Shown: positions 1 to 8,703 of the stretch, in pieces
Numbering within the stretch: position 1 is the stretch's first letter
How the letters are laid out: every line of letters begins with the position of its first letter
Assembly (NCBI GenBank): GCA_902362925.1
Contig: CABIYL010000005.1
Length of the DNA: 64,000 nt
Direction: 5' to 3' (one strand)
From: Pseudoflavonifractor sp902362925
GTDB taxonomy: Bacteria; Bacillota; Clostridia; Oscillospirales; Oscillospiraceae
Translations under genes and position numbers: made by a program
The notes under the pieces: generated by a model
Seen by the model: the letters and a program-made list of their open reading frames with translations, nothing else
Told to the model about the DNA's origin: nothing
The model's database searches: none

Positions 1-89
1 GGTGAATGTGGTGTGGGAACTTCATTCTACCATACGAGTAAAATCACTATGGATTTTCTTTTCTCAAGTGTCCAACTTCATTATGCAAT
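1..89 (-). mobile_element. End of an IS30-family insertion sequence (copy 1, truncated by window)
   Basis: The first 94 bases repeat, base for base, the sequence at 5835-5928, which is the end of the complete IS30 element upstream of its transposase start. The terminal repeat containing GTGTCCAACTTC lies at 69-89. The rest of this copy, including its transposase, lies left of the window. It has the same orientation as the copy at 4709-5923, so the two copies flank 90-4708 as direct repeats. Confidence 0.85.
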
Positions 90-94
90 CAACC

Positions 95-840
95 TCTATA
101 TTTTTCCGCTGCCTTGGCAGGAATCAATTTTCTAACTCAAGCTTCATCGGCTGCTTGCGCCAATTCAGTGGTACGTTCCAGAACACACTGTAAGTAGCGG
201 TGAGGATCCTAGCCGGTTTCCCCAGCTGTTTCAATCAAACTGTAAAGGACTGTGCTGCTCTGCACACCGGCAGGGGTGTTGGAAAAGAGCCAGTTCTTCC
301 AGCCCATCACAAGGGCTTTATCTGCGCTCAGCGTGGTTGTCAGAAAGCTCCAGCCTGCCGTCCGCCAGATAGCGCGCTAAATAGGCCGCAGCTCTAAAAG
401 ATACTGCAGCGCCTTGCCCAAAGCTAATTTGGGCATGTTTTGAGGCTTTATTGCATTTTCCTATGCCAACAAAGCCTCCAGGATAGGTTTATCCTTGCTC
501 CAAACGCTTGGCAAAGCGCTCTTCTGCTGTCAGTACGGCAAAATCCTGCTCCATCTGGAACAACTTCGAAAAATAGCACAGGGCTTCTGCCGGTTTGGAA
601 GCAGACTGCAGTTCCTTGGGAACGACAATCAGTGCCTCGTCAAATTTGTACCGGACATGGCACCCGGATATAGCCCTGGTAGCCGTCTGCATGGAGCCAA
701 CCAGAGAATCCTCTAGGAACTGCTTTGCTTTCCGGTTGGACTGGTAATCATACAGCACAATCGGCTGCTCAGCATCGCCACTGGTCAGCCAGCCAGCGCC
801 CACCCGTCAACAGTTTCTGCACTTCAAGAAAAAGCGGTTC
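95..840 (-). pseudogene. IS66-family transposase relic (C-terminal half)
   Basis: On the minus strand, 489-803 reads through a segment typical of the IS66 transposase core, with QPIVLYDYQ followed by RYKFDEAL and LTAEERFAKRLEQ. The reading continues in shifted frames to about 100, giving ALGKALQYLLELRP, the DGRLELSDNHAER block, then KNWLFSNTPAGVQSS and LYSLIETAGETG. These are the ordered C-terminal motifs of IS66 transposases. The frames are broken by several stops and shifts and the N-terminal half is absent, so the gene is dead. The adjoining IS30 end begins almost exactly where the IS66 similarity stops. Confidence 0.8.
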
Positions 841-978
841 ATATCGTTTATATGTAACTCTTTGGCTTCTTTTTTATAACACCATTTTTCTTCCCCGCCA
901 TCAGAAATCAGCGGTTCAGCTTTCCCGCTCCTCCCTCTTTCCCGCCGAATAGCTTTATACTGCTTGGAAAAACACAGT

Positions 979-1012
979 ACCCGCAGTCAACCTATCAGCG
1001 TTGACTGCGGGT
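979..1012 (-). terminator. Terminator-like hairpin downstream of the replication-type gene
   Basis: A perfect 13-bp stem (979-991 with 1000-1012) encloses an 8-nt loop. Read on the minus strand it is followed by ACTGTGTTTTTCC, so it fits an intrinsic terminator for the minus-strand gene that ends at 1123. Confidence 0.6.
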
Positions 1013-1122
1013 GCTTCTCTTCTGTTCCTCCCCGTACCGTGCCAATTCTCAGAGCGCAAGCGAGGCTATGTAGCGGATGTCCTGCTCATGCCCCAGCGCA
1101 GTGCGGTCTGCACGCTTATAGT

Positions 1123-1632
1123 TCATAGTTCGCGCGGTCTCATCTCCTTGATAATTTGCCGTGGCACCGCGGTAGATTTGTCATCCGGTGCATGGTAGTA
1201 GTTGTGAGTCTGGGCACCATCTTCAAAGCCGATACCCAGTGTTTTCTGTACATAGGAGCGGAGCGCAGGGAGAGCCTTAAATTGTCGAGGGGCGCCTGTG
1301 GGGTCAGGCAGAATGGGCTCGTTCAGCAGGACATAGGCATATTGAAACTTCTGGCCAGACAATTGAAAGCGATGCAGATATCCCGTTTCCATCAGTTCCT
1401 TGATGGCATTTGTGTACTTGTTGTTCTGGGGTAAGGCCGACCTGATCACCTCTTTGCGGATTAGCCAATCAGGATTGGGATTCTGGGCCTGATATGCAAG
1501 GACCATATACCCCCCCTTAGCGGACAGGCTGAGGTTGCTGTCCTGCAGCACAGAGTTTGGAATGCGGACAAAATTACCATTTGGTCTTTTCCAATAGTTG
1601 TCCAGCATCGTATAGTTGCTATGCGGAGTCAT
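1123..1632 (-). CDS. Replication-initiator-like winged-helix protein
   Basis: The 169-residue product starts at an ATG preceded by GGAGG at 6-nt spacing. Residues about 20-95 read NFVRIPNSVLQD, LSLSAKGGYMVLAY and NKYTNAIKELMETGYL. This pattern of a helix after SxxAKG and a later 'KELxxxGYL' wing is seen in the N-terminal winged-helix domains of RepA/DnaD-like replication proteins of Firmicute plasmids and integrative elements. The C-terminal 70 residues show no recognisable domain, and the protein is shorter than a full RepA. It sits in an island of mobile-element relics, which fits a plasmid or ICE origin. DNA binding is inferred; a role in replication is a family guess. Confidence 0.55.
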   Translation of the reverse strand: MTPHSNYTMLDNYWKRPNGNFVRIPNSVLQDSNLSLSAKGGYMVLAYQAQNPNPDWLIRKEVIRSALPQNNKYTNAIKELMETGYLHRFQLSGQKFQYAYVLLNEPILPDPTGAPRQFKALPALRSYVQKTLGIGFEDGAQTHNYYHAPDDKSTAVPRQIIKEMRPREL

Positions 1633-2672
1633 CGAAAACCTCCATTTACTGCGGGAGGTATGTTGGGTGCAGACCGGAGCAATCTGCGCGATATGCGGCC
1701 TATTCAGGTTGGGGGCCGACGCTCCGCGTACAGGGAGTTTGTGGGGTCCGACTCCGCCGGCTGCTGTGCGGACAATTCTTATAATTAATGTCGATTATGG
1801 TAAAATAAAAGAGAGTGCCATCCTCCCTCCCAGGAAGGTATGGCACTCTCATAATTGATATATTTACTCCGACAAACTATCAGCACAGCGCAACTATACG
1901 CCGTACAGCAAGTAGAGAGAGACTCGACGAATAAAATCGCCCGCAAGAGACTTCCGGTACATACCGCACCGGATAAAAGAGAGACTAAAGTGATCATAAT
2001 AACATTATACATCAAGTGCTGCCAAGCAGTGCCTCAAAATATTTTTTGCTTTTATGTAATCTTTCTCTCTCGAGCGGGCGCTGCATCGAGGATTAACGTC
2101 AAAATTGGGTATACAGCGTCAAATTCAGGCGCATATTATTCATTATAACATTATAGGAGCCGGTCACAACCCGACTCTTTTTCTGCCTGCGATATTTTGT
2201 GGTGTTTATTTTATGTTATGTTCTGCAACTCCCGCCTGCTGTCTTATAGCCGTCTAGCCGGCCAGATCCTATGGTAAGATGTGGAATGACTACCTGCCAA
2301 GAACTGCTCTGCCACTGCACGCACAAAAACGAAACCGCATCCTGTGTTTCTCTCCGTCTTACCAGACTATTGGGACCTCACAGTGAGCAACCGGAACTTT
2401 CATCTCGTCCATGGCTTTCCCGGAGATGATCGCGGCACCCGCATCCGGGGCCGGGTGGGACCAGACGGCCCAAGCTCTGCCCGGACACCAGCTGCATCGC
2501 CGGCCATACGCCCACGGTATTTCTTACCGGGCGGTATGGACGAGAATTGTTCCATCCGGCATGGAAATGGAATCGTTGACACCGCCCCTGGCTGCGGCAT
2601 CCTGAATGCCGCACACCACCGTCCGGCCTGTCTGCGTCCGGATGATATAGCAGCGTTCTATGTGGGCGGGAC
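1633..2672. other. Intergenic stretch without a supportable gene
   Basis: No open frame here has both a ribosome binding site and a recognisable product. The minus strand from about 2670 to 2370 gives a fragmentary reading (CYIIRTQTGRTVVCGIQDA, then a stop, then AAIISGKAMDEMKVPVAHCE) that looks like a decayed coding region of unknown family. Apart from the hairpin at 1811-1850 I see nothing else. Confidence 0.5.
1811..1850. repeat. Inverted repeat (hairpin)
   Basis: GAGAGTGCCAT at 1811-1821 is perfectly complementary to ATGGCACTCTC at 1840-1850, with an 18-nt loop. It lies in a gene-free stretch and has no clear T-run on either side, so it could be a weak terminator or the footprint of a small mobile element. 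Confidence 0.45.
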
Positions 2673-2718
2673 AAAGAGAAAGCATCAGCCTTCCAGGGAA
2701 AGCTGATGCTTTCTCTTT
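2673..2718. terminator. Long terminator hairpin after the zeta-type toxin gene
   Basis: A perfect 17-bp stem (2673-2689 with 2702-2718) has a 12-nt loop and A-rich/T-rich flanks on both sides, so it could stop transcription from either direction. It begins 13 bases beyond the stop of the minus-strand toxin gene. Confidence 0.75.
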
Positions 2719-2730
2719 CTCTGTTTCGTT

Positions 2731-3339
2731 TCAGGATTGCTTATTCAATGCGCCGCGCACAACAGAGTGAATCCCCGTCAAGGCAACGATATCCTCCTTC
2801 AGCCAAAGATCCGCTTCCGGGCAATACCAATACTGATCTTTTCGCTTTTTGAAGATACGATACGGAGTATCCAGAGAGTTGTCGTAGATATGGCAAACAT
2901 CGCAGACGGGAACCAATTCTTTCACCAGATCCAGTGCTCGATCATACCGGGCAATGATCTTATCGACCGGCACATCATGCCCACCCGCAGCAACTCTGGT
3001 TGCCACACGGAAAACATTGATCTGCGGGTCCGCAGTCAGGACGTAATAGCACCGAATAAAAAATCCTTCCGCCGCCGCTCTTCTCAAAAGATTCAGATTC
3101 CGTTCTGTCGATAAAACTGTTTCAAAGCAGAAGTCCTTGCGGGCTTTTACACACGCTTCCCGGCGCTGCTCTGCAATTTTCGCTGCTTCCATGTTGTCGC
3201 AGCCCAGCGCCTGCTGGATTTCATCGGCATTGATATAGACCATATTTGTCGGGCGAAGCAGGTTCGTAATGGTACTTTTCCCTGACCCGTTGGGTCCTGC
3301 GAACACAACAATCTCCGGCTTTTTAGTGCTTCCGCTCAC
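2731..3339 (-). CDS. Zeta-toxin-family P-loop kinase
   Basis: The Walker A motif GPNGSGKST lies near residues 15-23, followed by YINADEIQ and the RREACVKARKDFCFETVLS stretch. This arrangement is typical of zeta-toxin/AAA P-loop proteins, whose well-studied members phosphorylate UDP-GlcNAc. I prefer a GTG start at 3339 (202 residues), because AGGAGG sits 10 nt upstream and this overlaps the end of the upstream gene by 17 bases, as in toxin-antitoxin pairs. An ATG at 3375 would add 12 residues. The pair is transcribed together and ends at the hairpin at 2673-2718. Toxicity and target are inferred; some stand-alone zeta-like proteins are not toxins. Confidence 0.8.
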   Translation of the reverse strand: MSGSTKKPEIVVFAGPNGSGKSTITNLLRPTNMVYINADEIQQALGCDNMEAAKIAEQRREACVKARKDFCFETVLSTERNLNLLRRAAAEGFFIRCYYVLTADPQINVFRVATRVAAGGHDVPVDKIIARYDRALDLVKELVPVCDVCHIYDNSLDTPYRIFKKRKDQYWYCPEADLWLKEDIVALTGIHSVVRGALNKQS

Positions 3340-3529
3340 TGTACCGTGCCCTCCTGGTCTCACCGACTTCCTCACAAGTACCGTCGCTGTGGAGCAGGTA
3401 CACCTTACCGGTTTTGGGGTCGTACTTTGCGATCGGCTGCTTGAGAATTTTTTTCTTCCTCAACTCTGCCGCCACTGCCAGTCTGGCGTTTTTCACCAGG
3501 ACACCATCAGAGGGGATGGCATTTTCCAT
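3323..3529 (-). CDS. Small protein upstream of the zeta-type toxin, candidate antitoxin
   Basis: This 68-residue protein starts at an ATG with GAGGAGG 10 nt upstream, and its stop codon lies inside the toxin gene. The sequence is charged, with an RLAVAAELRKKK helix-like stretch and a C-terminal half resembling a short beta element (KYDPKTGKVYLLHSDG). I recognise no named antitoxin family; the role is inferred from size, order and translational overlap. The 276 bases upstream of it (3530-3805) probably hold the promoter. Confidence 0.6.
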   Translation of the reverse strand: MENAIPSDGVLVKNARLAVAAELRKKKILKQPIAKYDPKTGKVYLLHSDGTCEEVGETRRARYSERKH

Positions 3530-3805
3530 ACCGTGAAAACCTCCTCAATGTATGTTACAAAACATCCGGTTAATCACCATATCTTTTATAAATAGTATAC
3601 GCAAATTTTTCTATTATGTCCAGCCGGAATCCTGTTTTCCGCCTGCCGCCTGAGTGCTATTTCCGTGTATTACGAGAGTCGCTATCATTCAGAACCTGTG
3701 AGGAATCGTGGGCGCTGTCTTCATCTTTGCAATACCCGTCCATTTTCGCCCTTCATCCGCCCACGGCCGCATTTTTACTATCCGGGAGAGAGATAAAACG
3801 GCGTA

Positions 3806-4595
3806 TCAGAAGTCCAACAGATAGTTGTCCACGGTGGTATCGCACCGCCAATGACTGAGATGAAATACACTCACTGCCATCACAGCCAGCCGGTCGTACT
3901 TGACGGGCAGCCCGTGTGCGAGAGCCAGCCGGCGATTGTTGTCGCGGATATAATAATTGCCCTCCACCTGCTTGGTGTTCCAGCGCTTGCAGCGGCGGCG
4001 CACCTCTTCGGTAAGCTGCGCACGGTAATCGGGGACGGTTTCCAGACGGGTCAGGTAGTCGTGATAGGCCCGTTGAGCCCTCACAGCACGGAGGTGGTGC
4101 AAATCAATCTTGTTCTTCATTTCTTTCCCGGAGAACACCTTATTTTCAAAACCATCGAAGAAGCTTTTGATAAAGCTCATATCCTCCGGCGCAATCCGCC
4201 GCTCCTGGTATTTGCCTCCCTTGCCCCGCCTGACTCGGACGCAGGGATAGCCGGACTCGTCAACTACCAGGTCATTGCCGCGGAGGTGCTTGTACTCAGC
4301 CCGGCGAAGCCCCGCCGCCAGCGCAAAGTCATACAACCTAGGAGATGCCTCCCGCCAGGTGTCGCTGCGGCTGTCCGCTGCTTTGACCCCCCCAGCTGCG
4401 TGCGTTGTCGGCCACCACTCGCCTGGGCTTGTTAATCGGGTCCAAAGGGATATCAAACCACCTGCATACACCGACCAGATAGGTGTGAATAGTGCTGGGG
4501 CTTTTGCCCCGGGTAACCAGCCACTCTACGTAGCCCTGCACATAAGGGCGGCATTCATCAGGGGTATTGCACCCATACTGTGTCTTGCACTACTT
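3806..4595 (-). pseudogene. Tyrosine recombinase (integrase), frameshifted
   Basis: The C-terminal catalytic part is read from about 4390 to 3806: AGLRRAEYKHLRG holds the first catalytic Arg, RVRRGKGGKYQERR follows, and HLSHWRCDTTVDNYLL carries the second His/Arg region and the nucleophile Tyr. The N-terminal SAM-like core-binding part (GYVEWLVTRGKSPSTIHTYL) is in a different frame from 4541 to 4390. The frames switch next to a run of seven C at 4387-4393, so a single insertion or deletion broke the gene. The frame is also closed by a stop just upstream of about 4590. It may once have mobilised this island. Confidence 0.75.
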
Positions 4596-4708
4596 TCCGG
4601 ATTTAATCGCGTGATTCATATATCTTTTCTCAGTCTTACTCTCCAGCGGTTTAGGATGAACAAATTAACCTAATCAAACAAAATATTCTCAATGATTTAA
4701 AGTCGCAA

Positions 4709-5923
4709 ATTGCAAGTGCAAGTTGGACACCCGCACGGTAAAAATTAGTTAGCTGACAGAAGCGGCGTAGACAGAATCCAGGAACTTCTCGTACAGTTCC
4801 TCGGGGGTACGGTAGCCGAGCTTCTTCCGAGGGCGTCCGTTCAGTTCGTCAGCAGCATACAGGATGTCCTCTGGGGAGTAGTCCTCAATGGATGCACCCT
4901 TGGGAACAAAGGCACGGAACAGGCCGTTGTGACGTTCGTTCTGGGGACGCTCCCAAGAGGTGTACGGGTGAGCGAAGAATACTTTGCTGCCCCAGCTCTC
5001 AACCTGAGCAAAGCCGGAGAACTCGGAGCCGTTGTCCACGGTAATGGTCTTGAATACCTGGCCGAAGCGGTCGCCGTACTCCTCTTTGAGCTGCCGCATA
5101 GCATCCAGCACGGAAGCGGAGTCCTTTCCGGGGATGCGCATGGCGATGTAGTTCTCGGTTTTCTTCTCCAACAGGGAGAGAACAACCGCCTCTTTGCCAG
5201 CCCTTTTGCCAACCACGGTATCGCCCTCCCAGTGGCCTTCCTCAATGCGTAGAGCGGCGATTTCGGGGCGCTCGGAGATACCGTTGCCATAATTCTTCTT
5301 GTTCTCACGAGCCAAAGAAGCCTTGTGCTGCTTGCGTTTCAGAGCCTCCGGCAGTTCTGTCGCAGTCAAGCTGAGTTTGCCAGCCCACACTTCATTGTAG
5401 AGGGTATGGGTGCAGACCATTTCTTCAGGTGCAAACAAGCCGTGCAGTCTGGCGTAGCCGACACAGGCATCCAGAGACCACTTATGGACTCGTACTTGCG
5501 TTGTAGTCCAATTCAGAAAGCAGGTGCAGGACAGTATCTTGTGATTACGCTTTGAACGCACTCTATTTGCCTTGTAAACGGCCTCTCCTCGCTTTGCAGA
5601 GTAGCCGGGGGGTCTGCCTTTGTTGCTCTTACGAGGCGGTGTGCCTCGGCGCAACTCGTTTCCGACGGTGGTGGGGGAACAGCCAAGTTCTCTGGCTATG
5701 GCTCTGTTTGAAAGCCCATGCCGCTTGAGATACTGGATAGCTCCTCTTTCTTCTCGCCCGAGATGCTGTCCCTTCTTGCGTTCTGCGGCAACTGTGATAT
5801 ACTGTGTGCAGTCCATAGTGATTGCGCTCCTTCTGGTGAATGTGGTGTGGGAACTTCATTCTACCATACGAGTAAAATCACTATGGATTTTCTTTTCTCA
5901 AGTGTCCAACTTCATTATGCAAT
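4709..5923 (-). mobile_element. Complete IS30-family insertion sequence
   Basis: About 1.2 kb bounded by imperfect inverted repeats. The left end starts ATTGCAAGTGCAAGTTGGAC at 4709; the right end, read on the minus strand, starts ATTGCATAATGAAGTTGGAC at 5923. One intact transposase fills the element. Its right 89 bases are identical to bases 1-89 of the window. Both copies are followed by the same five bases (CAACC), which may be part of the end or a shared target preference. Confidence 0.85.
4749..5816 (-). CDS. IS30-family transposase
   Basis: The 355-residue protein starts with a helix-turn-helix region (HGLSNRAIARELGCSPTTV, about residues 34-52), as usual for IS30. The DDE catalytic core follows: the first Asp in EGDTVVGKR, the second in TVDNGSEFSG, and the Glu in ERPQNERHNGLFR. 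Length and order match a full IS30 transposase and no frame break is visible, so the element may be active. Confidence 0.93.
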   Translation of the reverse strand: MDCTQYITVAAERKKGQHLGREERGAIQYLKRHGLSNRAIARELGCSPTTVGNELRRGTPPRKSNKGRPPGYSAKRGEAVYKANRVRSKRNHKILSCTCFLNWTTTQVRVHKWSLDACVGYARLHGLFAPEEMVCTHTLYNEVWAGKLSLTATELPEALKRKQHKASLARENKKNYGNGISERPEIAALRIEEGHWEGDTVVGKRAGKEAVVLSLLEKKTENYIAMRIPGKDSASVLDAMRQLKEEYGDRFGQVFKTITVDNGSEFSGFAQVESWGSKVFFAHPYTSWERPQNERHNGLFRAFVPKGASIEDYSPEDILYAADELNGRPRKKLGYRTPEELYEKFLDSVYAASVS

Positions 5924-6540
5924 CAACCAGCTTTTTTTCATATTTCGTTACTAAGCTGTTTTGAAGGGACAGTTCGTTGGCTACTACAAAGTTATTTTGC
6001 CAGCTGGGCTTGCGGTGGCTTGTCCTGGTTATAACCGCTTGCATCCTCTTAACCTCGGCACTTATACCCAGCCATCAGATAAAAAATCTCAGACTCCGGA
6101 AATACACTGCACAAAAGCAGATGAGTCCGGTTCTGAAATTTTTTTATTTTCTGTCTTTGAAAGATAAAAGGCGAATCAAGATAGCCGTATTTGGTTCTGA
6201 TTCAGGATGATTTGCTCGATTTGAACAATGTCATGTGTAGTAAAGGTAAATACGCCATACTCAGATGGACACTTTAACCGCTCAAACCAGGACCCACATG
6301 GTCGGTCAGAGCCGCCTCTATAATGGAGTCGCATCGAAAGATATAATCCGTTATACAGAGGAAAATTCCACGACCAACTACAAAAAGATTCTTCGGCTCT
6401 ACAGTTTGGGAATCAACAAAACCTGCATTGTAGAAAGCTGCGGCTGTGTATGCAGCACAGTCATAGTGGCTATTTAGCGGGCCGCAGAACAGGAGCCTTC
6501 CTGGGAAAATTAAGAGCCACAGCATAGAAAACGTCGCCAG
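5924..6540. other. Spacer between the IS30 copy and the phage-derived region
   Basis: No intact gene is visible. The short open frames between 5961 and 6210 lack convincing start signals or family features. The right part carries the IS21 relic at about 6370-6511. Confidence 0.5.
6370..6511 (+). pseudogene. IS21-family istA N-terminal relic
   Basis: The plus strand reads TNYKKILRLYSLGINKT then CSTVIVAI, an in-frame stop at 6475-6477, and RAAEQEPSWEN. IS21 transposases start with this order: an 'YKxILRLxSxG' helix-turn-helix followed by 'NTVVxVLxRAxExxLSWPL'. Only about 45 codons survive and the core transposase is gone. Confidence 0.55.
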
Positions 6541-6556
6541 ATGAGTCTTGTACGGG
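6541..6556. repeat. Copy of a short palindrome-derived repeat (half copy)
   Basis: ATGAGTCTTGTACGGG at 6541-6556 matches the right arm of the palindrome at 10292-10319. It sits just downstream of the Mor-like gene's stop. Confidence 0.5.
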
Positions 6557-6559
6557 TAG

Positions 6560-6841
6560 TCAGTAGGCGAGATGAATGATCTTGCGAATCTGCCGCTCAG
6601 AAAGCCGGTACTGGGCCGCCAAAGCGCGGTAATTTCCCCCGTTGAAGTGGGCGCGGATTTCCCGGTTCCGCGCCTGCCGCTCCAGCGCCTCCCGCTTGGG
6701 AATATAGAGGTTCTGCCCCCCGCACAGCACCGAGAGCGTCAGGTAGGCCTCCAGCCCCACCGTCTCCGCAATGTCCCGGTACTCCTCCGGAATGTCCTCC
6801 AGGGTCACCCCACGGAGAGGGGTGTGGTAAAGGGTGTTCAT
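6560..6841 (-). CDS. Mor-type transcription activator-like protein
   Basis: Ninety-three residues starting at an ATG with AGGAGG seven bases upstream. The middle (YRDIAETVGLEAYLTLSVL, then GGQNLYIPKRE) and the C-terminal helix-turn-helix (NYRALAAQYRLSERQIRKII) follow the pattern of the Mor/C activators of Mu-like phages, where Mor turns on middle transcription. Here the gene is co-directional with and just downstream of the terminase large subunit, and it is the only regulator visible in the phage region. It could control the divergent structural operon; the target is an inference. Confidence 0.75.
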   Translation of the reverse strand: MNTLYHTPLRGVTLEDIPEEYRDIAETVGLEAYLTLSVLCGGQNLYIPKREALERQARNREIRAHFNGGNYRALAAQYRLSERQIRKIIHLAY

Positions 6842-6869
6842 AGGTATTCCTCCTTTGTTGATGAAAAGT

Positions 6870-6886
6870 CTCACGTGAGTCTTGTC
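6870..6886. repeat. Copy of the CTCACGTGAG repeat
   Basis: CTCACGTGAGTCTTGTC lies in the 51-base gap between the terminase gene stop and the Mor-like gene start. It matches the centre and right arm of the palindrome at 10292-10319; the left arm is decayed. Confidence 0.55.
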
Positions 6887-6892
6887 CGAGTA

Positions 6893-8464
6893 TCAGAGAT
6901 GAAGCCCCTGGACGTTCAGGGTGCGGCTCTGCTTCCGGGCCAGGGCCACCGCCCCAGCCAGCGCGTCCGGCCCGTCGTCATGGGCCCCCAGCGGAAACTG
7001 GGCCAGCTGCTCCAGCAGCAGCCGCTGGTCCGGGCCAAAGCGGAGGTAGCCGTTTTTTATGTCCGGCTGGAGGGCAGACACCCGGATGGTCTTGTCCTCC
7101 GTGCTCCGCACCCCCTGGATGGGGAGATACACCCCCTGCCGGGCCGACTCCTTGGCCAGCTGCTCTTTTAAAAACCACTGGAATTGATTGGTCTCCGCCC
7201 CGAAGAGGGTGTACCCCTTGCCGTAGGTCAGGCGCAGCCGCCGCTCCGTAGAGAGAATGTCGGTGATGATCTGGTCCGGGTGCCGCCGGGCGATATCGGC
7301 CAGCAGCACATAGGTCAGCCCGCTTTCCCCGTCCACCGCCAGGGTGATGATGGCCGAGTAGTCGCTGTGGGCCGACTGGCCCAGGGACGGGTCGCAGTAG
7401 CCGTAAAAGCGGAAGGACGGGGACCCCAGGTTCAGGGCGGAGAGGTCGTAATACTGGAACCAGGCCGGGGAGAACAGGCAGTCCTCCGGGTTGATGGGCT
7501 CGTTCTGCATCTCGCTCTGAAAGGCCGCGTCTCCCTCTGTCAGGCGCATCACCTGAAGGTCGTAGTAGCTGAACTTCTGGGGCCAGAGGACCTTGGCCCC
7601 GGCGTTCATCTCCCGCTTGTGGGCGCGGTAGAAGGAGAGGGCGTGCTCCTCCCGTTTGGGGTCGGACAGGTCGGTAAAGCGCTTCCGCCACGCCTCCCAC
7701 AGCGGCGACGGGCTCTCCGAAAGCACCGCCCGGAAGGTCTCGCTGGAAAAGCCAGGATTGTCCAGCAGCTTGGCCAGAAGGGAGTCGTAGTGGAGGATGG
7801 TGCCGATGGCCACCAGGTCCGTATAGCTGTCCCCAGCCTTGCACACCGCCTTCCAGAACCAGTCCGCCGTCTTGCGCCGCTGCTCCGATGTGCGCACCCC
7901 CTCGTCGTTCTCAATGTCGTCGCACAGGATGAGGTCGGGCCGCCGCTGGTAGTTCCGCCGGCCACGCAGCTTCTGCCCCGTGCCCACCGCGTCGATGCGG
8001 CAGCCGTTGTTCAGCAGGATGGAGGAGGTCTTCCAGGTCTTTTTGCCCACCTGCTCCCCAAAGTCCCGCAGAATGCGGGGATTGGTCTCCAGCTCATATT
8101 TGATGCTCTCCAGAAAGCCAGCCGCCTGGGTCTCCGTGTCCGAGATGAGGAGGATGTACTGCTTGTAGCCGTACAGCGCCGCGTGCAGCACGTTCTTCAG
8201 GGTCATCACCGTGCTCTTGGCGTGGCCACGGGGCGCCGCCACCGCCGAGCGCTTCCCCGGCGCGGTCAGCATGGACACCGCGTCCGTCACCGGGTCCATG
8301 CCCTTCATCACACGCCGCTTCCACAGCGCGTCCAGACGACGGTGAAAGGGCGGCGAGGTGCGGGTGAAGTAGTGGGGCAGATAGTAGCGTCCGAAATGCC
8401 CCAGGTCCGTGGCCCCAAGCCGGTAGTCCGTACAGTCCGGCGGGGCGAAATGGTCGTGTTCCAT
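6893..8464 (-). CDS. Phage terminase, large subunit
   Basis: This 523-residue protein carries the two terminase activities. The ATPase has a Walker A variant APRGHAKST near residue 80 and Walker B LILCDDIEND near residue 180. The C-terminal RNase H-like nuclease has YCDPSLGQSAHSDYSAI near residue 365 and DDGPDALAGA near the end, supplying acidic residues. It would package DNA into the capsid encoded divergently at 8704. The small subunit is not recognised nearby. The start is an ATG with GGAGG 15 nt upstream, slightly far. The usual order in phages is terminase, portal, capsid in one direction; here the terminase points away from the capsid. Confidence 0.92.
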   Translation of the reverse strand: MEHDHFAPPDCTDYRLGATDLGHFGRYYLPHYFTRTSPPFHRRLDALWKRRVMKGMDPVTDAVSMLTAPGKRSAVAAPRGHAKSTVMTLKNVLHAALYGYKQYILLISDTETQAAGFLESIKYELETNPRILRDFGEQVGKKTWKTSSILLNNGCRIDAVGTGQKLRGRRNYQRRPDLILCDDIENDEGVRTSEQRRKTADWFWKAVCKAGDSYTDLVAIGTILHYDSLLAKLLDNPGFSSETFRAVLSESPSPLWEAWRKRFTDLSDPKREEHALSFYRAHKREMNAGAKVLWPQKFSYYDLQVMRLTEGDAAFQSEMQNEPINPEDCLFSPAWFQYYDLSALNLGSPSFRFYGYCDPSLGQSAHSDYSAIITLAVDGESGLTYVLLADIARRHPDQIITDILSTERRLRLTYGKGYTLFGAETNQFQWFLKEQLAKESARQGVYLPIQGVRSTEDKTIRVSALQPDIKNGYLRFGPDQRLLLEQLAQFPLGAHDDGPDALAGAVALARKQSRTLNVQGLHL

Positions 8465-8573
8465 AGGGTGGTTGATACGCCTCCTTTTTCGCTTTGGCAG
8501 AATTGTTTCTTCACCTAAGGCGTAACACCGCCTGAAATTGCACGTTTTGGTGGAACTATGAGAAAAAATTTTT

Positions 8574-8616
8574 GCCCTGCTTTTGGGAAACGCTTCCCAA
8601 GGCAGGGCCGTTTTTT
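8574..8616 (+). terminator. Intrinsic terminator between terminase and capsid genes
   Basis: An imperfect stem of GCCCTGC/TTTTGGGAA with TTCCCAA/GGCAGGGC (8574-8608) is followed by TTTTTT at 8611-8616. It lies 88 bases before the capsid start. Capsid transcription must therefore start downstream of it or pass an attenuator. Confidence 0.7.
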
Positions 8617-8703
8617 ACCCCCATAATGAGAATAGTCAGCGGCCGCACGCCGACACACCCCCAATGCGGGGGACATCTTTCCATTGTGCAGGAGGTTTTT
8701 TCT

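Noticed and set aside
1785..2015. Small Cys-rich membrane protein gene on the minus strand
   Set aside because: No ribosome binding site, overlap with a hairpin, and no family resemblance.
6265..6477. Independent 70-residue gene
   Set aside because: Its second half is the start of an IS21 transposase interrupted by a stop, so the frame is a relic.
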